From Duganella sp. CF517 (GTDB lineage: Bacteria > Pseudomonadota > Gammaproteobacteria > Burkholderiales > Burkholderiaceae_D): a DNA stretch of 64,000 bases. Both the position numbers and the translations under genes were made by a program. Below the pieces are notes generated by a model, which worked only from the letters and a program-made list of their open reading frames with translations, was not told the origin of the DNA and made no database searches. The DNA lies in assembly GCF_900110275.1 (NCBI RefSeq), contig NZ_FODC01000005.1:496001-560000 (forward strand), given 5' to 3'. Shown here piece after piece: positions 41,907-50,260 of this stretch; position 1 is the stretch's first letter, and every line of letters starts with the position of its first letter.

Positions 41907-44015
41907 ATGACCCAGACCCTCCTCATCGAACTGCTGACCGAAGAACTGCCGCCGAAGGCGCTCGCCAAACTGGGCGCGGCCTTCGCCGCCGGCATCGTCA
42001 ACGGCCTGAAGGCGCGCGACTTCCTCGAAGCCGACAGCGTCGCCACCTCGTTCGCCTCGCCGCGCCGCCTGGCCGTTTCCATCACCAGGGTGCGCGCCAC
42101 CTCGCCCGACAAATCGATCCGCGAAAAAGTGCTGCCGGTGTCGGTGGCGCTGGACGCGGCCGGCAACGGCACGCCGCCGCTGGCCAAGAAACTGGCCGCG
42201 CTGGGCTTCCCCAACCTGACCGTGGCCGACCTGGAACGCGCGCAGGACGGCAAGGCCGAGAGCTTCTTTTACACCTACACGGCGGCCGGCAGCGCGCTGC
42301 AATCGGGCCTGCAGGCGTCGCTGGAGGAATCGGTCGCCAAGCTGCCGATCCCCAAGGTGATGAGCTACCAGCGTCCGGACGGCGCCACCGTGCAATTCGT
42401 GCGTCCGGCCCACAGCCTGATCGCGCTGCACGGTTCGACCGTGCTGCCATTGACCTTGCTGGGACTGACCGCGTCGAACGTGACCGAGGGCCACCGCTTC
42501 CTGACCGCGCCGGGCCAACGCGCGGTCACCATCGCCGACGCCGACAGCTACGCCGAAACGCTGAAATCGAAGGGCAAGGTGCTGGCCGGCGTCGAACAGC
42601 GCAAGGAACAGATCCGCGCCGACCTGCTGGCCAAGGCCGGCGCCGACCAGGTCTTGATGCCCGAATCGCTGCTCGATGAAGTGACGGCATTGGTCGAATG
42701 GCCGGTGGTCTACGAATGCAAGTTCGAAGAAGAGTTCCTGGCCGTGCCGCAGGAATGCCTGATCCTGACCATGCAGACCAACCAGAAGTACTTCGCGCTG
42801 ACGGACGCCGACGGCAAGCTGCGCTCGCGCTTCCTGATCGTCTCCAACATCGCCACCGACACGCCGGACGCCATCATCGGCGGCAACGAGCGCGTGGTGC
42901 GTCCGCGCCTGTCGGACGCCAAGTTCTTCTTCGAGCAGGATAAGAAAAAGACCTTGGAATCGCGCCTGCCGCTGCTCAAGAACGTCGTCTACCACAACAA
43001 GCTGGGCACCCAGGCCGAGCGCAGCGAGCGTGTCAGCGCGTTGGCCGGCTTCATCGCCACCCAGGTCGGCGGCGACTCCGCGCTGGCCACCCGCGCCGCC
43101 AAGCTGTCCAAGGCCGACCTGCTGACCGACATGGTCGGCGAGTTCCCCGAGCTGCAAGGCATCATGGGCACCTATTACGCGCGCAACGACGGCGAGCCGG
43201 AAGACGTGGCGCTGGCCGCCTCCGAGCACTACCAGCCGCGCTTCGCCGGCGACGCGCTGCCGTCGACCGTCACCGGCACCGCCGTGGCGCTGGCCGACAA
43301 GCTCGAAACCCTGGTCGGCATCTGGTCGATCGGCCTGCAGCCGACCGGCGACAAAGACCCGTTCGCGCTGCGCCGCCACGCGCTCGGCGTGCTGCGCATG
43401 CTGATCGAAAAACGCCTGATGCTGTCGATCCGCGGCCTGCTCGATTCGGCCGCGCAGCAGTTCACCGGCATCGCCGGCTTCAAGGACCCGGTCCTCGAAG
43501 TGACCGCCTTCATGCTGGACCGCCTGCGCGGCATCCTGCGCGAGCGCGGCTTCTCGCCGAACGAGATCGAGGCGGTGGTGGCCCAGAACCCGGACCGCCT
43601 GGACGACATCGTGCAGCGCCTGGAAGCGGTCAAGGCCTTCGCCGCGCTGCCGGAAGCGGCCTCGCTGGCCGCCGCCAACAAACGCATCACCAACATCCTG
43701 AAGAAGAACGAGGAAGCGCTGAGCGCCGCCGGCACCAGCGCCGTCGACCCGGCGCTGCTGCAGGACGAGGCCGAGAAAAAGCTGGCCGCCGCCGTCACCC
43801 GCGTGCAGCCGGACATCGACGCCGCCTTCATCCGGGGCGATTTCGCCGACGCGCTCAAGACCCTGGCGCAGCTGCGCGACGAAGTCGACGCCTTCTTCAA
43901 CGATGTCATGGTCATGGCCGACGACGTCGCCCTGCGCAACAACCGTCTGGCATTGCTGTCATCGCTGCATGGCATGATGAACCGCGTGGCCGACATTTCG
44001 AAACTGGCGGCCTAA
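41907..44015 (+). CDS. glyS: Glycyl-tRNA synthetase beta subunit
   Basis: A 702-residue subunit that binds tRNA-Gly. It starts TLLIELLTEELPPKALAKL, the classic beta-subunit N-terminus, and has a HD-like region (YYARNDGEPEDVALAASEHY) and a C-terminal anticodon-binding/DALR-like helical domain ending in DISKLAA. Length is typical (about 690-720 aa). Together with glyQ it forms the complete heterotetramer; gmhB starts directly after its stop codon. Confidence 0.98.
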   Translation: MTQTLLIELLTEELPPKALAKLGAAFAAGIVNGLKARDFLEADSVATSFASPRRLAVSITRVRATSPDKSIREKVLPVSVALDAAGNGTPPLAKKLAALGFPNLTVADLERAQDGKAESFFYTYTAAGSALQSGLQASLEESVAKLPIPKVMSYQRPDGATVQFVRPAHSLIALHGSTVLPLTLLGLTASNVTEGHRFLTAPGQRAVTIADADSYAETLKSKGKVLAGVEQRKEQIRADLLAKAGADQVLMPESLLDEVTALVEWPVVYECKFEEEFLAVPQECLILTMQTNQKYFALTDADGKLRSRFLIVSNIATDTPDAIIGGNERVVRPRLSDAKFFFEQDKKKTLESRLPLLKNVVYHNKLGTQAERSERVSALAGFIATQVGGDSALATRAAKLSKADLLTDMVGEFPELQGIMGTYYARNDGEPEDVALAASEHYQPRFAGDALPSTVTGTAVALADKLETLVGIWSIGLQPTGDKDPFALRRHALGVLRMLIEKRLMLSIRGLLDSAAQQFTGIAGFKDPVLEVTAFMLDRLRGILRERGFSPNEIEAVVAQNPDRLDDIVQRLEAVKAFAALPEAASLAAANKRITNILKKNEEALSAAGTSAVDPALLQDEAEKKLAAAVTRVQPDIDAAFIRGDFADALKTLAQLRDEVDAFFNDVMVMADDVALRNNRLALLSSLHGMMNRVADISKLAA

Positions 44016-44597
44016 ATGGGTGCGCCGTCCTTGAAACTGATCATCCTCGATCGCGACGGCGTCATCAACCATGATTCGCCCGATTTCATCAAGTCGCCGG
44101 CCGAGTGGATTCCGATCCCCGGCTCGCTCGAAGCGATCGCCCGCCTGAACCAGGCCGGCTATCGCGTGGTGATCGCGTCGAACCAGTCGGGCATCGCGCG
44201 CGAGTTCTTCGACATGACGACCTTGAACGCGATCCACGCCAAGATGCACAATCTGGCGCAGCAGGTCGGCGCCGACATCGACGCCGTGTTCTTCTGCCCC
44301 CACGCGGCGGCCGACAACTGCGATTGCCGCAAGCCCAAACCGGGCATGTTCAACGAGATCTCGCAGCGCTACAAGGTCAGCCTCAAGGGCGTGCCGGTGG
44401 TGGGCGACTCGCTGCGCGACCTGCAGGCCGGCTATGTCACCGGCTGCGTGCCCTATCTGGTCCTGACCGGCAAGGGCGAAAAGACGCAGCAAACCGGCGG
44501 CCTGCCGCCCGGCACGCTGGTATTCCCCGACCTGGCGGCGATGGTGGGCCACCTGCTCAAAACCAGCGTGCCGCCGGCGCTGCACGTCGTTAGCTAA
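44016..44597 (+). CDS. gmhB: D-glycero-beta-D-manno-heptose-1,7-bisphosphate 7-phosphatase
   Basis: A 193-residue HAD-superfamily phosphatase. The nucleophile motif is LDRDGVIN (D12 and D14), followed by ASNQSGIAR (motif II) and GDSLRDLQAG (motif IV). The zinc site is in FFCPHAAADNCDCRKPKPG. It removes the C7 phosphate in ADP-heptose synthesis for the LPS inner core, which fits the waaC heptosyltransferase later in this window. Its ATG directly follows the glyS stop (TAAATG). Confidence 0.94.
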   Translation: MGAPSLKLIILDRDGVINHDSPDFIKSPAEWIPIPGSLEAIARLNQAGYRVVIASNQSGIAREFFDMTTLNAIHAKMHNLAQQVGADIDAVFFCPHAAADNCDCRKPKPGMFNEISQRYKVSLKGVPVVGDSLRDLQAGYVTGCVPYLVLTGKGEKTQQTGGLPPGTLVFPDLAAMVGHLLKTSVPPALHVVS

Positions 44598-44616
44598 CAA
44601 GTATTTGGAGTCTGCA

Positions 44617-45357
44617 TTGGGTCATCCCGTATTGTTTTTGCGTTCCCTGATTTTCACCATCATCATGGTGATATCGACCGTGGTCTGGGCGCTGGTCTGC
44701 TTCCTGGCCGCGCCGCTGCCTTACAACAAGCGCTTTTGGGTCACCGCGCGCTGGAATGTGTTCATCGTCTGGTGCGCCAAGGTTATCTGCGGTATCCGCT
44801 ACGAGATCAAGGGCGCCGAAAACTTCCCGGACGCGCCGGCGGTGGTGCTGTCGAAACACCAGTCGGCGTGGGAAACCATCTTCCTGCTGCCTAACCTGCC
44901 GCGCCCGTTGGTATTCGTGTTCAAGAAGGAAATCCTCTATATTCCCTTCTTCGGCTGGGCGATGGCGCTGCTGCGCATGATTCCGATCGACCGCAAGCAA
45001 GGCAAGAACGCGTTCAAGCACGTGGTCCGCCACGGCAAGCGCCGGCTGGCCGACGGCCAATGGATTATCATGTTCCCCGAAGGGACGCGGATTCCCGTCG
45101 GCCAGGCCGGCAAGTACAAAAGCGGCGGCACGCGCCTCGCCATCGCCACCGGCGCCGTGGTGGTGCCGATCGCGCACAACTCCGGCGAGTGCTGGCCAAA
45201 AAACTCTTTCATCAAACGGCCCGGCCTTGTTACAGTATCGATAGGTAAGCCAATTTCGCCCGAAGGACAAACTCCGGACGGCATGATGCAACAGGTGGAA
45301 ACTTGGATAGAATCAGAAATGCGCGTCATTTCGCCCCACGCCTACAACGCTGGCTAG
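44617..45357 (+). CDS. plsC: 1-acyl-sn-glycerol-3-phosphate acyltransferase (HX4E variant)
   Basis: A 246-residue membrane acyltransferase that makes phosphatidic acid. There is a hydrophobic N-terminal helix (about residues 6-32). The catalytic motif is KHQSAWE, H81-x4-E86 instead of the usual HX4D. FPEGTR is motif III and IPIAHNSGECW follows. I use the TTG at 44617, with GGAG 6 bp upstream; TTG 44605 is the alternative. It follows gmhB by 19 bp, and the next gene begins within its 3' end. Confidence 0.88.
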   Translation: MGHPVLFLRSLIFTIIMVISTVVWALVCFLAAPLPYNKRFWVTARWNVFIVWCAKVICGIRYEIKGAENFPDAPAVVLSKHQSAWETIFLLPNLPRPLVFVFKKEILYIPFFGWAMALLRMIPIDRKQGKNAFKHVVRHGKRRLADGQWIIMFPEGTRIPVGQAGKYKSGGTRLAIATGAVVVPIAHNSGECWPKNSFIKRPGLVTVSIGKPISPEGQTPDGMMQQVETWIESEMRVISPHAYNAG

Positions 45358-46334
45358 ACGACCTGGCCACGTTGGTGAAGCCGGCGTCGCCGCAAGACGA
45401 CGCCAGCCAGCTCGACCTGTTCGCACGGGAGGCGCAGGCGCAGGGTCAAGCTTCCTCCGCCAAACCCGTCTACACCTCGCCGGTGTGGTCGGTGCCTCCT
45501 TCCTCCAGCAAGCCTCCTCCGATTTCCCCGTACATAGCGCCGCCCACCACCGCGGTCCCGCTCAAGCCGCGCGTGGCGCCACCGCCGGCCGACCAGCCGC
45601 CGACGGCCAAGCGCCAGTTGATGGTCGGTGAATTCATCCTCGAATATGAACTGCGGCGTTCCACGCGCCGCTCGATCGGCTTCATGATCGACGACGACGG
45701 CCTGCGCGTGACCGCGCCCAAGCGCATCAGCATCGCCGAAATCGACAACGCGATCCGCACCAAACAGCACTGGATACTGGGCAAGCTCAAGGAACGGCGC
45801 GAGCGCCGCGCCGCGCGGCTGCAAAAGCCGCCGGTGGAATGGATCGACGGCGCGCAGATTCCGTATCTGGGCGCCGACATCACGTTGCGGCTGCTCGTGG
45901 GCGGGCGCAATCGCTCCAGCTACAACCCGGCCACGCGCGAGCTGTCGATGGTGCTGGTGCCCGGCGCCACCGAGACGCTGCTCAAGGAGCGCGTCAAGTC
46001 GTGGTACCAGCAGGAGGCCAAGGTGCTGTTCGAGCAGCGCCTGGACCTGTACGCGGGCCGCCTGGGCGTCAGTTACCACTCGTTCGGCCTGTCGTCGGCC
46101 GGCACGCGCTGGGGTTCGTGCACGGTCGACCGCAAGATCCGCCTGAACTGGAAATTGATCCACTTCTCGCTGCCGCTGATCGACTACGTGGTCGCCCACG
46201 AACTGGCGCACACGCTGGAAATGAACCACAGCGCCGACTTCTGGAACACCGTCGGCCGCATCTACCCCGAGTACGACGAAGCGAAGAACCTGCTGCGCAA
46301 ACGGGCGCAGGAGCTGCCGGTGCTGTTCGCCTGA
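45303..46334 (+). CDS. YgjP-like (DUF45) zinc metallopeptidase
   Basis: A 343-residue protein. The N-terminal 115 residues are Pro/Ala-rich and variable; the C-terminal WLM/DUF45 domain begins near GEFILEYELRRS and contains LSSAGTRWGSC and the zinc motif VAHELAHTLEMNHSADFW (HExxH and downstream His). The family (YgjP/UTP pyrophosphatase-like, SprT-related) is predicted to be peptidase-like. The TTG at 45303 has AGGTGG 4 bp upstream and overlaps plsC by 55 bp; a shorter form starting further in is possible. Confidence 0.83.
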   Translation: MDRIRNARHFAPRLQRWLDDLATLVKPASPQDDASQLDLFAREAQAQGQASSAKPVYTSPVWSVPPSSSKPPPISPYIAPPTTAVPLKPRVAPPPADQPPTAKRQLMVGEFILEYELRRSTRRSIGFMIDDDGLRVTAPKRISIAEIDNAIRTKQHWILGKLKERRERRAARLQKPPVEWIDGAQIPYLGADITLRLLVGGRNRSSYNPATRELSMVLVPGATETLLKERVKSWYQQEAKVLFEQRLDLYAGRLGVSYHSFGLSSAGTRWGSCTVDRKIRLNWKLIHFSLPLIDYVVAHELAHTLEMNHSADFWNTVGRIYPEYDEAKNLLRKRAQELPVLFA

Positions 46335-46428
46335 AATCACTGCATTCTGCGTGCTTTTGCAGCCATCTTCCCTCTTACTGCTGAGTTCGCCATAGCCTGT
46401 CACTATCATATTGCACCGCACAATTTAA

Positions 46429-46485
46429 TTGCCGTACGGAATTATCTGTGATATTTTGTCTCATGTTTGATTTGATTCGAATCAA
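46429..46485 (+). promoter_or_regulatory. Promoter-like boxes and 14-bp palindrome before the patatin-like gene
   Basis: A perfect palindrome TTGATTCGAATCAA (46472-46485) lies 36 bp before the ATG. Upstream, TTGCCG (46429-46434) and TATTTT (46452-46457) are 17 bp apart and could be a weak sigma-70 promoter, which would place the palindrome just after the start point, where a repressor would block. The promoter is an inference; the palindrome is certain. Confidence 0.45.
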
Positions 46486-46521
46486 GTAACGGCAAATTGT
46501 GTCACTAAAAACGGGGGTTAT

Positions 46522-47598
46522 ATGGGTCAGGCAGGTGCAACCAAGAAGATGGGTTTGGTACTGGGTGGTGGTGCGCCAAATTCACCATTGATAGCGGGTG
46601 CGCTGGCTGCATTCCTCGACCAGGAGGTTGAGTTCGACGTGATTTCCGCCTCGGGCGCGGGTGTGTTGATGGGGCTGCTCTACACCGCGCCGCTGGAGGG
46701 TTCGCCGCGCGAGGCGCTCAAGCGCTGGGCCGACACCGGCGTGGCCGACACCATCTACAAAATGATGCCTGTTAACTACAAGCTTTTCCATAAGCCGGGC
46801 AAGGAAGCGGACGCCTTCCGGGGCGTGTTCTCGCCCCATGCCGGCAATTCGGTGTTTCCGGGCCTGCAAAAAGTCATGGGTGGTTCGGTGCCATGGGCCG
46901 ACTGGACCCAGTTGATGATGTCGACCATGTCGCCGTCGAGCCTGTCGTCGAAAAGCCTCGGTTTGTGCGCCCACGCGCCGTTCCTGGAAGGCACGATCGA
47001 CTTCTCGGCCATCTCGACGATGAAGCCGGAGTTCTACATCAACGCCTACAACCTGAACCAGCACAGCATGAAGATCTGGGACAAGCGCGAAATCCAGGTC
47101 GAACACGTGCGCGCCGCGCTGTCGTTCCCGTTCCTGTACGCGCCGACCACGATCGACGGCGAGGACTACATCGAAGGCGCGGCGCTGGAGACGTTGAATT
47201 TCGACCCGTTCATCGAGGGCAAGGGCGAGCACGTGGATACGGACGTGCTGGTGGTGCTCGACATCCTGGGCGACGAACGCCTGCTGCGCAAGCCGCGCGA
47301 CCTGTACGATTCGTGGGTCGGTTCGATGATCACGCCGCTGGTCAACATTTCGAAGCAGCAGTTGCGTTTGTTCGAGCTGGAGCACAACACCGACCACCAA
47401 ACCGGCGAGCCGAAGCGCCACATGCTCAAGCTGGAATTGATGGCCGCCGTGCCGGATCAGCACATTCCGTACACGATGGACTGGTCGTCGTCGAATATGC
47501 AGTTGTTGTTCGATGTCGGCTACAAGGCCGCGACGCGCTTCTGCCGTCAGAACGCGGACGTGTTGCGCTTCGCGGAAGATACGGAGATGGCTGCTTAA
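46522..47598 (+). CDS. Patatin-like protein with altered catalytic motifs
   Basis: A 358-residue cytoplasmic protein of the patatin/RssA-like phospholipase group. The oxyanion loop is recognisable as VLGGGAPNSPLIAG (about residues 13-26). The nucleophile elbow, normally GxSxG, reads VISASGAGVLMG (serine kept, flanking glycines shifted), and the Asp of the D-G-[GA] dyad is replaced in DYIEGAALE. Hydrolase activity is therefore uncertain. Length (358) is typical for bacterial patatins. It has no operon partners and follows a 14-bp palindrome. Confidence 0.78.
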   Translation: MGQAGATKKMGLVLGGGAPNSPLIAGALAAFLDQEVEFDVISASGAGVLMGLLYTAPLEGSPREALKRWADTGVADTIYKMMPVNYKLFHKPGKEADAFRGVFSPHAGNSVFPGLQKVMGGSVPWADWTQLMMSTMSPSSLSSKSLGLCAHAPFLEGTIDFSAISTMKPEFYINAYNLNQHSMKIWDKREIQVEHVRAALSFPFLYAPTTIDGEDYIEGAALETLNFDPFIEGKGEHVDTDVLVVLDILGDERLLRKPRDLYDSWVGSMITPLVNISKQQLRLFELEHNTDHQTGEPKRHMLKLELMAAVPDQHIPYTMDWSSSNMQLLFDVGYKAATRFCRQNADVLRFAEDTEMAA

Positions 47599-47619
47599 GC
47601 ACGCGCGGTCGGCGGCCCA

Positions 47620-47655
47620 TGGCGGATTACGGCGTGCCGCCTGATCCGCCCTGTA
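47620..47655. repeat. Extragenic palindromic repeat (GGCGGAT type)
   Basis: GGCGGAT (47621-47627) pairs with ATCCGCC (47644-47650). An inner stem GGCG/CGCC (47631-47634, 47638-47641) has a TGC loop. It lies 22 bp after the patatin-like gene. The same kind of element (GGCGGATTACG ... ATCCGCCCT) occurs at 57931-57980 and, degraded, at 17989-18014. Confidence 0.65.
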
Positions 47656-47745
47656 AGATTCGCATTCATTGCTCAAATTCAATCGGATCGGGGTGCGGCA
47701 ACGGCCGGTCTACAATGATTCGACCACTATTTTTAGGAGGCGATC

Positions 47746-47925
47746 ATGAGCGAAAACGCACCCGTCAATCCCGGCGACGAAGCGGCTCCGGGCACGCCCG
47801 GCACCGGCGACGACGTCTGTCCGATCTGCCATGGCACCGGCCGCGTCCTCGACGAGGACGACACCATCCCGTGCAGCAACTGCGGCGGCAGCGGCATCAT
47901 CACCGAGGGGATCGGCGGCGGATAG
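47746..47925 (+). CDS. Small zinc-ribbon protein with two DnaJ-type CxxCxGxG motifs (59 aa)
   Basis: A 59-residue protein. Residues 1-23 are polar and Gly/Pro-rich. Then CPICHGTG (C25, C28) and CSNCGGSG (C43, C46) form two CxxCxGxG repeats like a half DnaJ zinc-finger domain, enough for one zinc ion. An exact AGGAGG ribosome site lies 5 bp before the ATG. Similar short proteins occur in Burkholderiales; the function is unknown, possibly chaperone-associated. It is transcribed toward waaA and ends 11 bp from that convergent gene. Confidence 0.82.
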   Translation: MSENAPVNPGDEAAPGTPGTGDDVCPICHGTGRVLDEDDTIPCSNCGGSGIITEGIGGG

Positions 47926-47936
47926 GGGCCGCCGGA

Positions 47937-49244
47937 TCAGCGTTTGAGGAGCGGCGCCAACAACGCCAACGTGCGGCGGGTGGCGCCCCGGTACTGGTTG
48001 GCGAACGCCAGCGCGCCCCGCCCCATCGAGGCGCGCGCCGCGTCGTCGCGCAACAGCGTGGCGGCGGCGGTCACCAGCGCTGCGGCGTCGGCCACGCGCT
48101 GCGCGCCGCCGGCGGCCAGCGCATCCTCGGTCGACTCGGCGAAATTGAAGGTATGCGGCCCGATCAGCACCGGCTTGCCCAGGGCCGCCGGCTCGATCAA
48201 ATTCTGCCCGCCCAGCGGCAGGAGGCTGCCGCCGACGAACGCGCAGTCGCACGCCGCGTAATAGGCGAACATCTCGCCCATCGAATCACCCAGCAACACG
48301 TCGATGTAAGCGGGAATCGACGCTTCGGCCGCGCCGTCCAGCGCCAGCGCGCTGCGCCGCTGCACATTCAGTCCGGCCTCGCCCACCATCTTCGCCACCT
48401 CGTCGAAGCGCTGCGGATGGCGCGGCACGATCAACAGCAAAACGTTTGCTGGCAGCTCGGAGCGCCCTTCGCGCACCGCCTGCAGTATCGACGCCTCCTC
48501 GCCCTCGCGCGTGCTGGCGAACAGCAGCACCGGACGCGCGCCGATGGCCTTGCGCAGCGCCGCGCCGGTGGCCAGCGCCGTCTCCGGCACCACCACGTCG
48601 AACTTGATGCTGCCGGTGACCTCCACCCGCTTGACGCCGAGCGAGCGCACGCGCTGGGCGTCGGCCTCGGTTTGCGCGGCGACCAGCGAGATGCCGTGCG
48701 CCGCGTCCAATATCAGCGAACCGAGACGCCCGGCCTTGCGCAGCGAGCGCTCGGACAGGCGGGCGTTGGCCAACACCACCGGCACGCCGCGCGCGCCGCA
48801 GGTGGCGATCAGGTTCGGCCAGACCTCGGTCTCCATCAGGATGCAGACCGCCGGCTTGAAATGCTTGATGAAGCGACCCACCATGGTGCCGGTGTCGTAC
48901 GGCAGATACGACTGCACCAGCCGCGCGCCATGTTTGGCGAACAGCGACTTGCCGGTGGCGCGCCCGGTCGGCGTCATGTGGGTCAGCACGATGCGGCCGT
49001 TCGGATACTCGGCCAGCAGCGCGTCGATCAACGGTTCGGCGGCGCGGGTTTCGCCGACGGACACCGCGTGCACCCACAGCACCGGGGATGCGGACGAAGA
49101 CGAGGACGTGGTCGAGGCGTCGTAAAACCCCAGCCGCTCGCCCCAGTGCTCGCGATAGCCGGGCTCCTTGCGGCCGCGCAGCCACAAACGCGCCAGCACC
49201 AGCGGCATGGCCAGCCACCACATCACGGAATAGAAAATACGCAT
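47937..49244 (-). CDS. waaA: 3-deoxy-D-manno-octulosonic acid (Kdo) transferase
   Basis: A 435-residue inner-membrane-associated GT-B enzyme (GT30) that adds Kdo to lipid A precursor. It has an N-terminal anchor (about residues 2-24), HAVSVGETRAAEPLIDAL with the catalytic Glu, and the C-terminal binding region GGSLLPLGGQNLIEPAALGKP. Length fits KdtA (about 420-435 aa). It is the last gene of an LPS run and starts 5 bp after the waaC stop. Confidence 0.96.
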   Translation of the reverse strand: MRIFYSVMWWLAMPLVLARLWLRGRKEPGYREHWGERLGFYDASTTSSSSSASPVLWVHAVSVGETRAAEPLIDALLAEYPNGRIVLTHMTPTGRATGKSLFAKHGARLVQSYLPYDTGTMVGRFIKHFKPAVCILMETEVWPNLIATCGARGVPVVLANARLSERSLRKAGRLGSLILDAAHGISLVAAQTEADAQRVRSLGVKRVEVTGSIKFDVVVPETALATGAALRKAIGARPVLLFASTREGEEASILQAVREGRSELPANVLLLIVPRHPQRFDEVAKMVGEAGLNVQRRSALALDGAAEASIPAYIDVLLGDSMGEMFAYYAACDCAFVGGSLLPLGGQNLIEPAALGKPVLIGPHTFNFAESTEDALAAGGAQRVADAAALVTAAATLLRDDAARASMGRGALAFANQYRGATRRTLALLAPLLKR

Positions 49245-49249
49245 GGAAC

Positions 49250-50257
49250 TCAGCCCAGCAAACTTTTGGCCGCGGCCAGCACTTCGGACACGGAAGGCGG
49301 CGCGCCGCGATCACCCAGATTGATGATGCGCGGCGACCAGTTGCCCTCGGTCTTCCAGCGCGGCGAATCGGCGTAGATTTCCACCGTCGGCCGCACGAAG
49401 GCCGCGGCGATGTGCGTCAAGCCGGTGTCGACGCCGATCACCAGGCCCGCATGGCGCGCCAGCAGCATGGCGTCGGCCATCGACAGCTTGGGCAGCACGC
49501 GCGCGTTAGGCAAATTGGCCGCCAGGTGCTCGGCCTCGGCCTGCTCCTTCGGCGAGCCCCAGGGCAGCAAAATCGGCATCGGCGCCAGCTCGCGTCCCAG
49601 GGCGATCCAGTTCTGCGGCGCCCATTTCTTCGGATCGCGCGCGGTGCCGTGGAAGTACACCACATAGGGTTCGGCCGGCATCCAGGCCGGGCGCGGCTCG
49701 TCGGCCGACACCTCCGGCAGGCCGAAATCGGCCGGCGTGTCGACCTGGTAGCCCAGCGCGGCGGCGGCCACCAGGCGGCCGCGCGCCACCGCGTGCGTGC
49801 GCGGATCGGTCGGAATGCTCAGGTTATGGAAGATGCGGGAGACGCCCTCGTAGCCCGAGCCCTCGCTGCCGTTGGCCAGGCCGACCTTGCGGCCGCCCTC
49901 GGCTACCCGCGCGGCGCCCATGATGATGCCGGTCTTGAGCAGCCCCTGGGTGTCGAACACGTAGTCGTAGCGCTGCTGGCGCAGGGTGCGGAAGAAGGCC
50001 TTGATCTCGGCCCGCGTCTCCGGCTTGCCCAGGCTTTTGCGCCAGCGCCGCAGCGCGAACGGAATGATGGTGCGCACGCGGGCGTTGAGCCGCACCAGGC
50101 TGACGTAACCCTCCTCCACCACCCAATCGATGTTCGCATCGGGGAAGCGGCGGGCGATGTCGGCCACCATCGGCAGGTTGTGCAGCACGTCCCCCAGCGA
50201 GGAGACGCGCACCAGCAAGATGTTGAGCGGCTTGCCAACGCCCGTGCGCGGGGACAT
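49250..50257 (-). CDS. waaC: Lipopolysaccharide heptosyltransferase I
   Basis: A 335-residue GT9 enzyme that adds the first L,D-heptose to Kdo2-lipid A. The N-terminal motif is ILLVRVSSLGDVLHNLP, with the conserved Asp. The C-terminal part has GVDTGLTHIAAAF, the ADP-heptose-binding motif. It starts 3 bp after the algC-like stop and 5 bp before waaA, so the three genes form a tight operon. Confidence 0.95.
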   Translation of the reverse strand: MSPRTGVGKPLNILLVRVSSLGDVLHNLPMVADIARRFPDANIDWVVEEGYVSLVRLNARVRTIIPFALRRWRKSLGKPETRAEIKAFFRTLRQQRYDYVFDTQGLLKTGIIMGAARVAEGGRKVGLANGSEGSGYEGVSRIFHNLSIPTDPRTHAVARGRLVAAAALGYQVDTPADFGLPEVSADEPRPAWMPAEPYVVYFHGTARDPKKWAPQNWIALGRELAPMPILLPWGSPKEQAEAEHLAANLPNARVLPKLSMADAMLLARHAGLVIGVDTGLTHIAAAFVRPTVEIYADSPRWKTEGNWSPRIINLGDRGAPPSVSEVLAAAKSLLG

Positions 50258-50260
50258 CGC

